Assembly: GCF_022346545.1 (NCBI RefSeq)
Contig: NZ_JAKRNU010000004.1
Location: forward strand, 248,001-312,000
Direction: 5' to 3'
Source of the DNA: Sporosarcina sp. ACRSM
GTDB lineage: Bacteria; Bacillota; Bacilli; Bacillales_A; Planococcaceae
Length of the DNA: 64,000 bases
Both the position numbers and the translations under genes were made by a program. The notes under the pieces are model-generated. The model worked only from the letters and a program-made list of their open reading frames with translations, did no database searches and was not told where the DNA came from. Shown here piece after piece: positions 1 to 7,764 of the stretch (position 1 is its first letter; every line of letters begins with the position of its first letter).

Positions 1-256
1 ATAACAGATGCCACATGCCATCCAATTTTTTGGCGATGCGGAGGGCAGCAGAGGATTTTGTATAAGCTTTGCCGTTTTCGATCAGGACAAGGCTGTCAAC
101 ATCATCGGGAATGGCATATTGTTTAGAGAGTTCCCTTCCTTTTTCGCTTTGTAAAGAAGTGAAAAGGAAATGAGCAACGGGATCACGTTTAATAATAAAT
201 TGCACACTGGAATCACAAAAATTACAGTCACCGTCGAATAGGACAATCCGTTTCAA
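1..256 (-). CDS. DCC-family (DUF393) thiol-disulfide oxidoreductase-like protein, partial
   Basis: The reading frame begins on the minus strand at a TTG (254-256) behind a good AGGAGG site and runs off the left edge, so the C-terminus is missing. The N-terminus has the FDGDCNFCDSSVQF motif typical of the DCC/DUF393 family, with the CxxC-like cysteine pair near residues 11-14. It continues with TSLQSEKGRELSKQY and SSAALRIAKKLDGMWHLL, also typical. These are small proteins of thioredoxin-like character whose substrates are mostly unknown. It is divergent from the next gene. The family call is strong; no cellular role can be read from the sequence. Confidence 0.85.
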   Translation of the reverse strand, partial: MKRIVLFDGDCNFCDSSVQFIIKRDPVAHFLFTSLQSEKGRELSKQYAIPDDVDSLVLIENGKAYTKSSAALRIAKKLDGMWHLL

Positions 257-320
257 GTGATAACCTCCTGACATCTTTACTCATGAGTATAACCTTTGGA
301 AGCTCATTATAACACGGAAC

Positions 321-349
321 TTTACTTATGACAGAATATTTGGTATAAT
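321..349 (+). promoter_or_regulatory. SigA-type promoter for the 61-aa gene
   Basis: A TTTACT -35 (321-326) and a perfect TATAAT -10 (344-349) are separated by 17 bp and lie about 75 bp upstream of the gene at 426. Read from sequence only. Confidence 0.6.
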
Positions 350-425
350 GGAAGTAAGCTAGATTGTAACATGTATGATTTGTTTGCCGGTGCGAAATTG
401 ATTAGGTAAAGGAGAGATGATGTAA

Positions 426-611
426 ATGGAATATTTACCGATTGATCCTGCTGAGATGGAGCTAAGACAGAACAAAGATTTCATGGCAATCTTGAAAATG
501 ATCGGAGAAGGTAGCCCGGTTTACGAGGATCTTGATGAAGTCGAGGCCAAACCTGTGCGTAAAGAATTTGAAGGCTATGACGAAAGTCAACTACCAAAGT
601 ATTATCAATAG
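426..611 (+). CDS. Small acidic protein of unknown function (61 aa)
   Basis: This is an ATG-started frame behind AAAGGAGA, with a SigA-like promoter upstream and a terminator downstream, so it has the full layout of a monocistronic gene. The protein is acidic and hydrophilic (MEYLPIDPAEMELRQNKDF at the start, ending ESQLPKYYQ). It has no signal peptide, membrane segment or cysteine. I do not recognise the family. Confidence 0.7.
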   Translation: MEYLPIDPAEMELRQNKDFMAILKMIGEGSPVYEDLDEVEAKPVRKEFEGYDESQLPKYYQ

Positions 612-641
612 TGAAATCTCAAGGTACTGCAGATTTGAAGT

Positions 642-670
642 AAGGGTCTCCTAATAAGGGGCCCTTTTTT
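642..670 (+). terminator. Rho-independent terminator
   Basis: A 9-bp stem (642-650 with 658-666, two G-U pairs) is followed by a T-run. It ends the 61-aa gene. Confidence 0.75.
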
Positions 671-677
671 CATTGAT

Positions 678-853
678 TAGGAAATTATAAAATCTCCTAC
701 TGTGGATAAGTGATAACCTAGTGAGTTCACGTCTAGGCTCCGGGCGCCAGCCGCTCGGGTCATAAGCCAATCCTGCTGTGCGGTAAAGAGCACCGCTTCG
801 CAGGCTCGTCTTATGCCTGTCGCGTCTAAGCAGGCGCCCTGCGCTTTTGTTCT
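678..853. repeat. Dispersed intergenic repeat, full-length copy
   Basis: The 176-bp GC-rich intergenic block starts with TAGGAAATTATAAAATCTC and ends with GCGCTTTTGTTCT. The same ends recur at 3525-3617. From memory, similar blocks (boundaries near GTCTAG..TCC and GCGCTTTTGTTCT) occur between genes in many Bacillales genomes. The centre holds inverted segments (CATAAGCC... and ...CTTATG) that could form a cruciform or RNA hairpin. It contains no credible gene. Confidence 0.75.
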
Positions 854-1001
854 TTTCATAATCTTGTCAGAGGATTTGTCGGCAAACTGAATCCTGCGCT
901 AGGAAGCAGTGCCCTTTGCCAAAACCATTTCATCCAATATAGTCGCTCGCCCGTTTGTCCCTCGACTTCTAACATGTAATAGTAGAAGGGAGGTGAGAAT
1001 T

Positions 1002-1361
1002 ATGATGCAACATGGTAACTGGCATCAGGGAGGTTGTCACAGAAATCAAGTGCAACCGGTCGTGTGTCCGACACAATATCGTTTCCATAACGAGTTTGTG
1101 CCACAGGAAGTTCCTTTTATCCACCCGATTGTCAACGTGAATCGGATCAACACAGTCCAATTTCCACGTCATTTTTACACCGAAACGACTCAGAACGTAC
1201 CGGGAGAAACCCTTCAGGCGCGTCCAGGATTTGGCCCGGGTATGGGCGGTCCAGGTATGGGTGGTCCGGGATTTGGCGGCCCAGGCTTTGGTCCAGGATT
1301 TGGAGGTCCAGGCTTCGGACCGGGCTTCGGTCCAGGCTTCGGCCGTCGCCGTTGGAGATAA
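1002..1361 (+). CDS. CotD-like spore coat protein with glycine-rich tail
   Basis: The start is the ATG at 1002 (or 1005) because GGGAGGTGA lies just upstream; an upstream in-frame extension has no ribosome site. The protein is 119 aa. Its N-terminal part has the VVCPTQYRFHNEFVPQEVP and FIHPIVNVNRINTVQFPRHF pattern of inner spore coat protein D: a conserved Pro/His pattern of the form P(T)-x-F/Y-x-HP-V-VN-N. The C-terminal third is an MGGPG/FGGPGFGPGF repeat ending in RRRWR. It is probably a structural coat component made in the mother cell, which supports a spore-forming host. No sigma-K or sigma-E promoter could be assigned with confidence. Confidence 0.7.
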   Translation: MMQHGNWHQGGCHRNQVQPVVCPTQYRFHNEFVPQEVPFIHPIVNVNRINTVQFPRHFYTETTQNVPGETLQARPGFGPGMGGPGMGGPGFGGPGFGPGFGGPGFGPGFGPGFGRRRWR

Positions 1362-1391
1362 GCCTTAGAACAAAATGAATAACCAACAGTG

Positions 1392-1426
1392 AAGGGTGGC
1401 TGTCAGCAACTTGACAGTCACCTTTT
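1392..1426 (+). terminator. Rho-independent terminator after the coat gene
   Basis: The GGTGGCTGTCA arm pairs with TGACAGTCACC across a short loop, and a T-run follows. Confidence 0.75.
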
Positions 1427-1530
1427 TGATGGAGAAAGCGCGAAAAAGGTCTCTATTTGCCGAATGTTCAACAATGATGGGAGATATGCTAAGATAGCAG
1501 TAAACGAACAATAAATAGTAGGTGAATCGG

Positions 1531-1713
1531 TTGAGAGCATTTAAATATATCATTCCCATCATTTTGATCGTCGGAACGGCTAGTATTATGATGTTGAACA
1601 AGAATCACCAAGACGTCCCACCTATGTCACGTATTTGGATTACGCTTGGCGCGATGGTAGTCAGTGGCGTCATCGCCTATTTTCTATTTCCGAAAGACGA
1701 GGACAAGCAATAG
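1531..1713 (+). CDS. Small two-helix membrane protein of unknown function (60 aa)
   Basis: The TTG at 1531 is preferred because AGGTG lies 6 nt upstream; a GTG at 1522 is also in frame but has no site. Two hydrophobic segments (about residues 6-20, YIIPIILIVGTASIM, and 34-52, RIWITLGAMVVSGVIAYFLF) flank a short polar loop, and the tail is charged (PKDEDKQ). I do not recognise the family. The gene stands alone with its own terminator. Confidence 0.6.
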   Translation: MRAFKYIIPIILIVGTASIMMLNKNHQDVPPMSRIWITLGAMVVSGVIAYFLFPKDEDKQ

Positions 1714-1720
1714 TGAGAAG

Positions 1721-1757
1721 AGATCGGTAACCATGTGTGTTATCGGTCTTTTTTTTG
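1721..1757 (+). terminator. Rho-independent terminator
   Basis: An 11-bp stem (AGATCGGTAAC with GTTATCGGTCT, two G-U pairs) is followed by nine Ts. Confidence 0.85.
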
Positions 1758-1820
1758 TACAATCCTATTCCGATCCAAATCACTTTCATAAAGAATATGT
1801 TAACGATTAAAAATATAATG

Positions 1821-1861
1821 TTGACACAATATAGGTTATCTTTTATTCTATTAGAGATAAC
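1821..1861 (+). promoter_or_regulatory. bioY promoter with overlapping BirA-like operator
   Basis: TTGACA (1821-1826), a 17-bp spacer and TATTCT (1844-1849) form a strong SigA promoter. A perfect inverted repeat, GTTATCT (1835-1841) and AGATAAC (1855-1861), flanks the -10 element. BirA operators in Bacilli are two inverted half-sites about 15 bp apart that resemble TTGTTAAC; this repeat has the right geometry and position but imperfect half-sites. BirA repression by biotin is therefore likely but inferred. Confidence 0.65.
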
Positions 1862-1879
1862 ACATATTGGGTGGGGTGT

Positions 1880-2476
1880 ATGATGACAACAGTTACAGTG
1901 AAAGAAAAGGGGAGAATCAGTCCATTAACCATCGTCTATAGCGGAATGTTTGCGGCTCTGATGATGATCGGTGCCAATATTACCGCATTCGTGCCGTTTT
2001 TGGTCGTCGGTGGAGTGCCGATCACCTTGCAGACATTTTTTGCGATTCTCGCGGGGCTTCTCCTTGGGAGCCGGTTAGGTGCGATGGCCATGACGGTCTA
2101 TTTATTCATCGGGCTTGTGGGGGCGCCTGTATTCTCTAAGTTTGGCGGAGGTATCGGTTATATACTGTATCCGACATTTGGATTTCTTGTTTCGTACATT
2201 TTGGTAGCTTATTTGGTAGGGAAAATGGTTGAGAAATATGGCAGTTTAAATGGTTATATCATTGCTGCGCTCGTTGGAATGATCGTGAATTATATCTTAG
2301 GGACAAACTGGATGTATTTCGCTTACAAGTTTTGGGCAGCCGCTCCTGACGCTTTTACGTACAAAGTGGCATGGCTGTGGATGATTCCGCCATTGCCGAA
2401 AGATATTCTTCTTTCCATATTGGCCGGGATGTTCGGTCATCGCATGTACAAAGTATTGAAAGTGAGGAGAGGTTGA
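1880..2476 (+). CDS. bioY: Biotin transporter substrate-binding component BioY
   Basis: This is the membrane S-component that binds biotin and pairs with an energy-coupling-factor module for uptake. The protein is 198 aa and very hydrophobic, with about six membrane segments. It carries the family patterns PFLVVGGVPITLQTFFAILAG, GLLLGSRLGA, and GLVGAPVFSKFGGGIGYILYPTFGF. The start is ATG 1880 or 1883 behind GGGTGGGG. bioB begins 1 nt after its stop, so the two are cotranscribed. The ECF ATPases and EcfT encoded at 54.5-57 kb are candidate partners. Confidence 0.93.
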   Translation: MMTTVTVKEKGRISPLTIVYSGMFAALMMIGANITAFVPFLVVGGVPITLQTFFAILAGLLLGSRLGAMAMTVYLFIGLVGAPVFSKFGGGIGYILYPTFGFLVSYILVAYLVGKMVEKYGSLNGYIIAALVGMIVNYILGTNWMYFAYKFWAAAPDAFTYKVAWLWMIPPLPKDILLSILAGMFGHRMYKVLKVRRG

Positions 2477-2477
2477 C

Positions 2478-3482
2478 ATGACGAACTATGCGATTTTAGC
2501 AGAACGTGTACTTGAAGGACATTCTTTGACAGACGATGAGGCATTCGCGATTTTGGACAGCCCTGATGAAGATTTACTGCCGCTTCTTCACGCGGCGTAT
2601 ACAGTCCGGAAACATTATTATGGAAATAAAGTAAAACTGAATATGATCATGAATACCAAATCGGGCTTATGTCCTGAAAACTGCGGCTATTGTGCGCAAT
2701 CGATCATATCAAAGGCACCTATTGAAAAATACTCCATGATGAAACAAGAAGAAATCGTTGCGGGCGCCGCAAGAGCAGCGGAATTGAATGCAGGAACTTA
2801 CTGCATCGTCGCGAGCGGACGCGGGCCGGTGAATCGGGAGCTTGACATCGTCATCGATTCTGTGAAAGAAATTAAAGCAAAGCATGAGCATATGACGGTT
2901 TGTGCATGTCTCGGCTTATTGAAACCTGAACAAGCCAAACGACTGAAAGAAGCTGGCGTCGATCGTTATAATCATAATATCAATACATCAGCCGCACATC
3001 ATGAAAGCATTACGACATCGCATACGTACGACGATCGTGTGAATACCGTCGATCTAGTGAAGCAATCGGGCATCTCGCCATGCTCGGGCGTCATTGTCGG
3101 GATGCGTGAAACGAAAGCGGACGTTGTATCGATGGCGAGAAGTTTGCATGCGATGGATGCAGATTCGATTCCGGTAAACTTTTTACATGCGGTGGATGGG
3201 ACACCGCTTGAGGGGACGGACGAATTGACACCGCGTTATTGCTTGAAAGTACTCAGTTTGTTCAGATTCATCAATCCGACGAAAGAGATTCGGATTTCGG
3301 GTGGACGTGAAGTGAATTTGCGCAGTCTCCAACCGTTTGGCCTCTATCCGGCAAACTCCATTTTCATCGGAGATTACTTGACGACTGCCGGTCAAGAAAG
3401 CGACCGCGACCGACAGATGCTGGAAGACCTAGGATTTGAAGTGGATCTAGAACCGTTGACCAGAGAACCTGTTACAGTTTGA
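2478..3482 (+). CDS. bioB: Biotin synthase BioB
   Basis: A radical-SAM enzyme that inserts sulfur into dethiobiotin, the last step of biotin synthesis. It is 334 aa, normal for the family. The SAM-cluster motif CPENCGYC is visible near residues 69-76, along with YNHNINTS and the late motif RISGGREVNLRSLQP with its conserved Arg. It is cotranscribed with bioY. No other biotin biosynthesis genes are in the window, so earlier steps must be encoded elsewhere, or dethiobiotin may be taken up. Confidence 0.96.
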   Translation: MTNYAILAERVLEGHSLTDDEAFAILDSPDEDLLPLLHAAYTVRKHYYGNKVKLNMIMNTKSGLCPENCGYCAQSIISKAPIEKYSMMKQEEIVAGAARAAELNAGTYCIVASGRGPVNRELDIVIDSVKEIKAKHEHMTVCACLGLLKPEQAKRLKEAGVDRYNHNINTSAAHHESITTSHTYDDRVNTVDLVKQSGISPCSGVIVGMRETKADVVSMARSLHAMDADSIPVNFLHAVDGTPLEGTDELTPRYCLKVLSLFRFINPTKEIRISGGREVNLRSLQPFGLYPANSIFIGDYLTTAGQESDRDRQMLEDLGFEVDLEPLTREPVTV

Positions 3483-3486
3483 TTTG

Positions 3487-3517
3487 AAGGACAGCTCATA
3501 CCAGGGCTGTCCTTTTT
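3487..3517 (+). terminator. Rho-independent terminator of bioYB
   Basis: AAGGACAGC (3487-3495) pairs perfectly with GCTGTCCTT (3506-3514), followed by Ts. Confidence 0.9.
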
Positions 3518-3524
3518 GGTTGTC

Positions 3525-3617
3525 TAGGAAATTATAAAATCTCGCACTGTGGATAAATAGGAATGGGGTTAGTTCCCGTCTAGACTCCGGGCGCCAGACG
3601 CCCTGCGCTTTTGTTCT
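3525..3617. repeat. Dispersed intergenic repeat, internally shortened copy
   Basis: This copy has the same left end (TAGGAAATTATAAAATCTC) and right end (CCTGCGCTTTTGTTCT) as the copy at 678-853, but is 93 bp against 176 bp. The missing part is the centre, between two GGCGCC-type motifs that could have recombined. Confidence 0.75.
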
Positions 3618-3728
3618 GTGAAAGTCCTGTCTTTTTGACCTTTTTTTCGTGAAGAATGAAACGATACCGTTTTTCATACGTATAAAAAAGTGTGAAAAAA
3701 ATCTTCTTCACAGAAAAGGGTGTTTCAA

Positions 3729-5411
3729 ATGATTCAACTACTTCTTTTTTCAATCATAACAGGCATCATTTCCAGCCTGATAATTGTCCCATATTCAACA
3801 CGCCATCAGGGGGAGAAAGTGCCGGTCCGTTCGAATCGATGGACCGCGCTGGCAGGAACGGCTATCCTGTTTGCAATTATCGTGTTCGGTTTGTATTATG
3901 TGACCAATTTGGACCGGAATTGGACGTCCTTATGGTTCATACTGCTCGTCGTAACTTTGTTAGGGGCCATTTTGGCGGGAAGCAAAGATCGCAAATGGAA
4001 GGTCGTCCTCTTTCTGGTTGCGCTCGGTTTTGGAGCTTATCTGTTAAGTGCGCCATTCTTCAATGCGGATAAAAAATATAAAGCGGTGGAAATGGATCAG
4101 CAAGTGGAAATCCAAGCATTCGATGAAACGAAGACGCCTGCAAGTGTTCCGCCGCAATTTGCGCGCAATAAGATGAAGAAAGCGTTCGGGCAAGTGCCGA
4201 ATACAAGTTATTATGAACTCGGGAATTTGCAGATCCAGAAAGTGAACGATGAATTCGTCTATATTGCACCTGTCGAGTTTTCCGGTCTGTTCAAATGGTG
4301 GAACGGCAAGACGACGCCAGGTTACTTCACAATGAGTGCGACCGACTCGGCGGATAATCCGAAATTCATCAAAGCGGAAATGGCGTACACGCCTTCTTCG
4401 TACTTCCAGAAAAAAGTGGAGCGGCATTTGCGGATGGCGATGCCGAACTTGATCTTTTATGGGGATACCCAGCTGGAAATCGATGACGAAGGGAAGCCTT
4501 ATTATATCCGCTCCTACGGGGAATTCATCTCCGCGCGTAACGGTTTCGATGTCAAAGGGATTGTCGTTGTCGACCCGGCAACCGGTGATTTGGAACGATA
4601 TCCGTTGTCGGAGGTACCCGCATTTATTGATGGAGCGGTCGCACCGGAGGCGGTCAGTCTCCAAAATAGCTATTTTGGAAAGTATGTCCATGGTTTCTGG
4701 AATTCCCTCTTCGGGAAAAAAGATGTGAAGCTTCCATCGGATGAAGGAACGGAAGCGAATGTCAGTCCTGTATTTGACGAGAACGGGCATATGTACTATT
4801 TCACTGATTTTACTAGCCCGAAAGAAGGTGTCGATTCGATGCTCGGCTATGCGTTGACGGATGGCCGAACGGGTGAAGCGACCTATTATACGGGGAATTT
4901 GGAAGAATCGTATATGGATTCGCAAGGGACCTTGCAAATCATTGAAAAGAAATTCATCGAAAAGAAATGGTTTGGTGAAATGCCAGTCCTGTACAATTTC
5001 TATGGAGAAGCGAGCTGGTTGACACCGGTGCTCGATTCGAACGGTTTCCTGCAAAACTATTTCATTGTTTCCGCAGCCAATCCGGAGATTTCCGTATATG
5101 CAAACACGCCTAACGAAGCGTTGAAACTGTATAAGACAGCACTGCAGCGTGGTGGGAGTACGGTAGACGGTCGATCAGATGCGGAAGAGGCGAAAGCCGC
5201 TGTGACAGTCGTCCGTGTATTTAAAGAACGAGTTGGTGATTTTACACTCGTTTCGTTCTTGGCAGAGGATGGGCGGAACTACATTGTGTCAACCGAAGTT
5301 GCGCCGCTCGCCATCTATATTCAGGAAGGCGATAAGCTGTCCATCACTTATTTGGAAACGGGAGAATTGTTCTTGCCGGTAAAAGAAATGAAAAATAGCA
5401 CCGTAGAATAA
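3729..5411 (+). CDS. Large membrane-anchored protein of unknown function (560 aa)
   Basis: The start is ATG 3729, 8 nt after AAAAGGG; an in-frame GTG at 3720 lacks a site. Four hydrophobic segments lie in the first 110 residues (MIQLLLFSIITGIISSLII, TALAGTAILFAIIVFGLYY, LWFILLVVTLLGAILAG, VVLFLVALGFGAYLLSAPFF). A soluble domain of about 450 residues follows, rich in aromatic and charged residues, with phrases such as EFSGLFKWWNGKTTPGYF and YYIRSYGEFISARNGFDVKG. No catalytic motif was recognised. It probably sits in the cell membrane with the large domain on one side. It stands alone between the repeat and the ctsR operon. Confidence 0.75.
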   Translation: MIQLLLFSIITGIISSLIIVPYSTRHQGEKVPVRSNRWTALAGTAILFAIIVFGLYYVTNLDRNWTSLWFILLVVTLLGAILAGSKDRKWKVVLFLVALGFGAYLLSAPFFNADKKYKAVEMDQQVEIQAFDETKTPASVPPQFARNKMKKAFGQVPNTSYYELGNLQIQKVNDEFVYIAPVEFSGLFKWWNGKTTPGYFTMSATDSADNPKFIKAEMAYTPSSYFQKKVERHLRMAMPNLIFYGDTQLEIDDEGKPYYIRSYGEFISARNGFDVKGIVVVDPATGDLERYPLSEVPAFIDGAVAPEAVSLQNSYFGKYVHGFWNSLFGKKDVKLPSDEGTEANVSPVFDENGHMYYFTDFTSPKEGVDSMLGYALTDGRTGEATYYTGNLEESYMDSQGTLQIIEKKFIEKKWFGEMPVLYNFYGEASWLTPVLDSNGFLQNYFIVSAANPEISVYANTPNEALKLYKTALQRGGSTVDGRSDAEEAKAAVTVVRVFKERVGDFTLVSFLAEDGRNYIVSTEVAPLAIYIQEGDKLSITYLETGELFLPVKEMKNSTVE

Positions 5412-5426
5412 TGTTCGTGTTTTTTG

Positions 5427-5473
5427 CCAGTTACTGTCACAATTTGTCTGTTTGAAATTGTGACAGTAACTGG
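5427..5473. terminator. Perfect 19-bp hairpin without a U-tract
   Basis: Two 19-nt arms (5427-5445 and 5455-5473) are exact reverse complements with a 9-nt loop. It starts 16 bp after the membrane protein stop. No T-run follows, so it may be a stem-only transcription or mRNA 3' end barrier. It is symmetric enough to work in both directions. Confidence 0.6.
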
Positions 5474-5541
5474 TATTCTTCATCTTCATGTCTAAAGGCG
5501 ATCTTATCTTGTCGATACTGTTGGGACTTCGTGCATATCAA

Positions 5542-5590
5542 TTGCGAAAAGAAGCGATTGTCCTGTACAATTAAGTCAAAGTTAGTCAAA
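5542..5590 (+). promoter_or_regulatory. SigA promoter with CtsR operator
   Basis: TTGCGA (5542-5547), an 18-bp spacer and TACAAT (5566-5571) are followed at once by the heptad direct repeat AGTCAAA (5574-5580), GTT, AGTCAAA (5584-5590). This matches the CtsR box form, RGTCAAA-N3-RGTCAAA. CtsR bound here would block transcription of its own operon until heat or protein stress. Confidence 0.88.
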
Positions 5591-5628
5591 GTCAACGGAG
5601 GATCACCCGAGATGAAAGAGGTGAAAAA

Positions 5629-6099
5629 ATGCGAAACATTTCTGACATTATTGAAGGGTATTTAAAGGCAATCATCGAAGAGGAACAGAACGGGATAATT
5701 GAGATCAAACGAAGTGAAGTTGCAGAGAAGTTCCAATGTGTTCCCTCTCAGATCAATTACGTCATTAAAACAAGATTCACGGAAGAGCGTGGCTATGCCG
5801 TCGAATCGAAACGCGGCGGGGGTGGTTATATCCGGATTTTCCGTGTCCAAGCCAATTCAAAGAAGGAATTGATCGAGCATATCTTGAAAGGACTCCAAAA
5901 TGGAGCTTCTTATACGATGGCTGAAGATATCGTCTATCGGTTATTGGAAGAGGAAGTCATATCTGAGCGAGAGTCCAAACTCATTCTCGCTGCCGTCGAT
6001 CGAACGACAATCCATCAGCCGCTTCCGGAACGCGATTTAATCCGTGCACGCATTTTACAGGCGATGCTCCTAACGCTAATCTATGAGCAACTGGACTGA
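5629..6099 (+). CDS. ctsR: Transcriptional repressor CtsR
   Basis: A dimeric repressor of class III heat-shock genes (clp genes). The protein is 156 aa, the usual length. The N-terminal winged-helix region reads ISDIIEGYLK...VAEKFQCVPSQINYVI, and the glycine-rich wing RGGGGYIRI, which touches DNA and senses heat in characterised CtsR, is intact. The C-terminal region contains the part recognised by McsB. It is first in ctsR-mcsA-mcsB-clpC and autoregulated through the box just upstream. Confidence 0.97.
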   Translation: MRNISDIIEGYLKAIIEEEQNGIIEIKRSEVAEKFQCVPSQINYVIKTRFTEERGYAVESKRGGGGYIRIFRVQANSKKELIEHILKGLQNGASYTMAEDIVYRLLEEEVISERESKLILAAVDRTTIHQPLPERDLIRARILQAMLLTLIYEQLD

Positions 6100-6131
6100 T
6101 TGCCAATCTAAACGATATGAGGTGCCGTCCG

Positions 6132-6686
6132 ATGTTATGTGAAAATTGTAAAGAACGTCCAGCTTCCGTGATTATTACGCAGGAAAGTGTAGCCGGTTCG
6201 GTGGAACGCCAATTTTGCGAGAAATGTGCTTTTCAAACCCAAACGTTCCAATTCAACCCGAATCAGGAGCCTTTGTCCATCCAACAGTTTCTAGCTCATT
6301 GGTTCGGCGGTGCCGATCCTTTCCAAGCGCAGCAACAAACGCGAGAAGAACAGTCCGCCGGGCCCGAATGCCCTTCATGCGGATTGACATTCCCGAAATT
6401 TCTCGACATCGGGAAGTTTGGTTGCGCCAAGTGTTATGACACATTTCGGGGAAGATTGCCGTATGTCTTTGGCAAACTACATAATGGCCATTCGAAGCAT
6501 AGAGGGAAAATTCCCGTGTCGTTCAACGAAATATATGCAGTGAAAAAGAGAATCGAGGAAATTCGTTCCAAGATGAAAGAGGCTGTAGAAGCCGAACGAT
6601 TTGAAGAGGCGGCGGCATTGCGCGATGAAGCGAATTCATTGAAGCTGCAGCTTGAGCAAGGAGGAGAAGTGGGCGATGTCGATTGA
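6132..6686 (+). CDS. mcsA: McsA, activator of the McsB arginine kinase
   Basis: The start is ATG 6132 (MLCENCKERPA), 7 nt after GAGGTG; an in-frame ATG at 6117 would add five residues that the family lacks. The 184-aa protein has zinc-binding pairs CENC and CEKC near the N-terminus, then CPSC and CAKC near the middle. The C-terminal UVR motif (VEAERFEEAAALRDEANSLK) is the ClpC-interaction type. It partners McsB in tagging CtsR and other proteins with phosphoarginine. Confidence 0.95.
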   Translation: MLCENCKERPASVIITQESVAGSVERQFCEKCAFQTQTFQFNPNQEPLSIQQFLAHWFGGADPFQAQQQTREEQSAGPECPSCGLTFPKFLDIGKFGCAKCYDTFRGRLPYVFGKLHNGHSKHRGKIPVSFNEIYAVKKRIEEIRSKMKEAVEAERFEEAAALRDEANSLKLQLEQGGEVGDVD

Positions 6687-7764
6687 AAAATTCATGCAAG
6701 GTGCAGTGACCGGTTGGATGGAAGCTTATGGCGAGCATTCGGACATCGTCATGTCGACCCGCATTCGGCTCGCCCGCAACTTGACGGGGTACCGCTTCCC
6801 GATCGCGTTCACTGAAGAGCAAGCGATGGAAGTTGACCGCCAAGTTGCAGCTGTATTGCTCGACGCTGATGAAAGCAAATATGCCTATACAAAGATGGCC
6901 GATCTGCCTTTACTGGAACGCCAAATCCTTGTCGAAAAGCATCTGATAAGCCCGCAACTTGCGGATCCCGACCGGCATGGAGCTGTTATTTTGTCGGAAG
7001 ATGAGACAATCAGTGTCATGGTGAATGAGGAGGATCATATTCGGATACAATGCATTCGTCCGGGGCTTCAGTTGGAGGCCGCCTATCGACAGGCAGATTC
7101 CGTAGACGATTATTTAGAAAAGGAACTTCCCTATGCATTTGATGAGGACTTCGGGTACTTGACAAGTTGTCCATCGAATACAGGGACAGGAATGCGGGCA
7201 TCCGTCATGATGCATTTGCCGGCGTTGACCATCACGAAGCAAATTGACCGCATCATTCCGGCCATTTCAAGACTTGGGATGATTGTCCGTGGAAGTTATG
7301 GAGAAGGAAGCGAGGCACCTGGCAATGTCTATCAAATCTCCAATCAAATGACGCTCGGTAAAACGGAGCAAGAAATTTTAGAGGACTTGGGGAATATCAC
7401 TTCCCGCCTGATCGCCCATGAAAGGAAATCGAGGGAGCTGCTACTTGCCAAGTCGCGCCTATCGCTTGAAAATAGGTTATTCCGATCGCTCGGTACGATC
7501 AGCTTTGCCCGTCTGCTGCCATCGGGAGAAGCCGCAAGATGCTTATCGGATGTCCGGCTCGGCATCGACTTAGGCATCATTCAAAATGTCGATATGTCCA
7601 TTTTGAATGAGCTGATGATTTTTATGCAGCCCGGCTTTTTACAACAGTACGCAGGAACGGAGCTTGGGCAGGAGGAACGGGACGTCTTCAGAGCAAAACT
7701 ATTCCGCGAAAGGCTTGCCATCGAAAAAACACCCGCATCACAAGAGCAAGAAACGGAAGAGTGA
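6676..7764 (+). CDS. mcsB: Protein arginine kinase McsB
   Basis: It phosphorylates arginines to mark proteins for ClpCP. The start ATG 6676 (MSIEKFMQG) sits behind GGAGGAG and overlaps the mcsA stop by 11 bp, so the genes are translationally coupled. The 362-aa protein is of the phosphagen-kinase fold: STRIRLARNL near residue 25, the catalytic loop SCPSNTGTGMRA, and RGSYGEGSEAPGNVYQISNQ. The DVRLGIDLG segment belongs to the phosphoarginine-binding part. Confidence 0.97.
   Translation: MSIEKFMQGAVTGWMEAYGEHSDIVMSTRIRLARNLTGYRFPIAFTEEQAMEVDRQVAAVLLDADESKYAYTKMADLPLLERQILVEKHLISPQLADPDRHGAVILSEDETISVMVNEEDHIRIQCIRPGLQLEAAYRQADSVDDYLEKELPYAFDEDFGYLTSCPSNTGTGMRASVMMHLPALTITKQIDRIIPAISRLGMIVRGSYGEGSEAPGNVYQISNQMTLGKTEQEILEDLGNITSRLIAHERKSRELLLAKSRLSLENRLFRSLGTISFARLLPSGEAARCLSDVRLGIDLGIIQNVDMSILNELMIFMQPGFLQQYAGTELGQEERDVFRAKLFRERLAIEKTPASQEQETEE

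Noticed and set aside
677..859. 60-aa minus-strand frame
   Set aside because: It lies wholly inside the dispersed repeat, has no ribosome site, and the composition follows the repeat.
1222..1349. Short tandem DNA repeats, considered as a CRISPR-like or satellite array
   Set aside because: The repeats are in frame and encode the Gly-Pro-Phe tail of the coat protein; there are no spacers.
4044..5054. 336-aa minus-strand open frame
   Set aside because: It is antisense to the 560-aa membrane protein gene; its Arg/His/Phe-rich translation is typical of a shadow frame.
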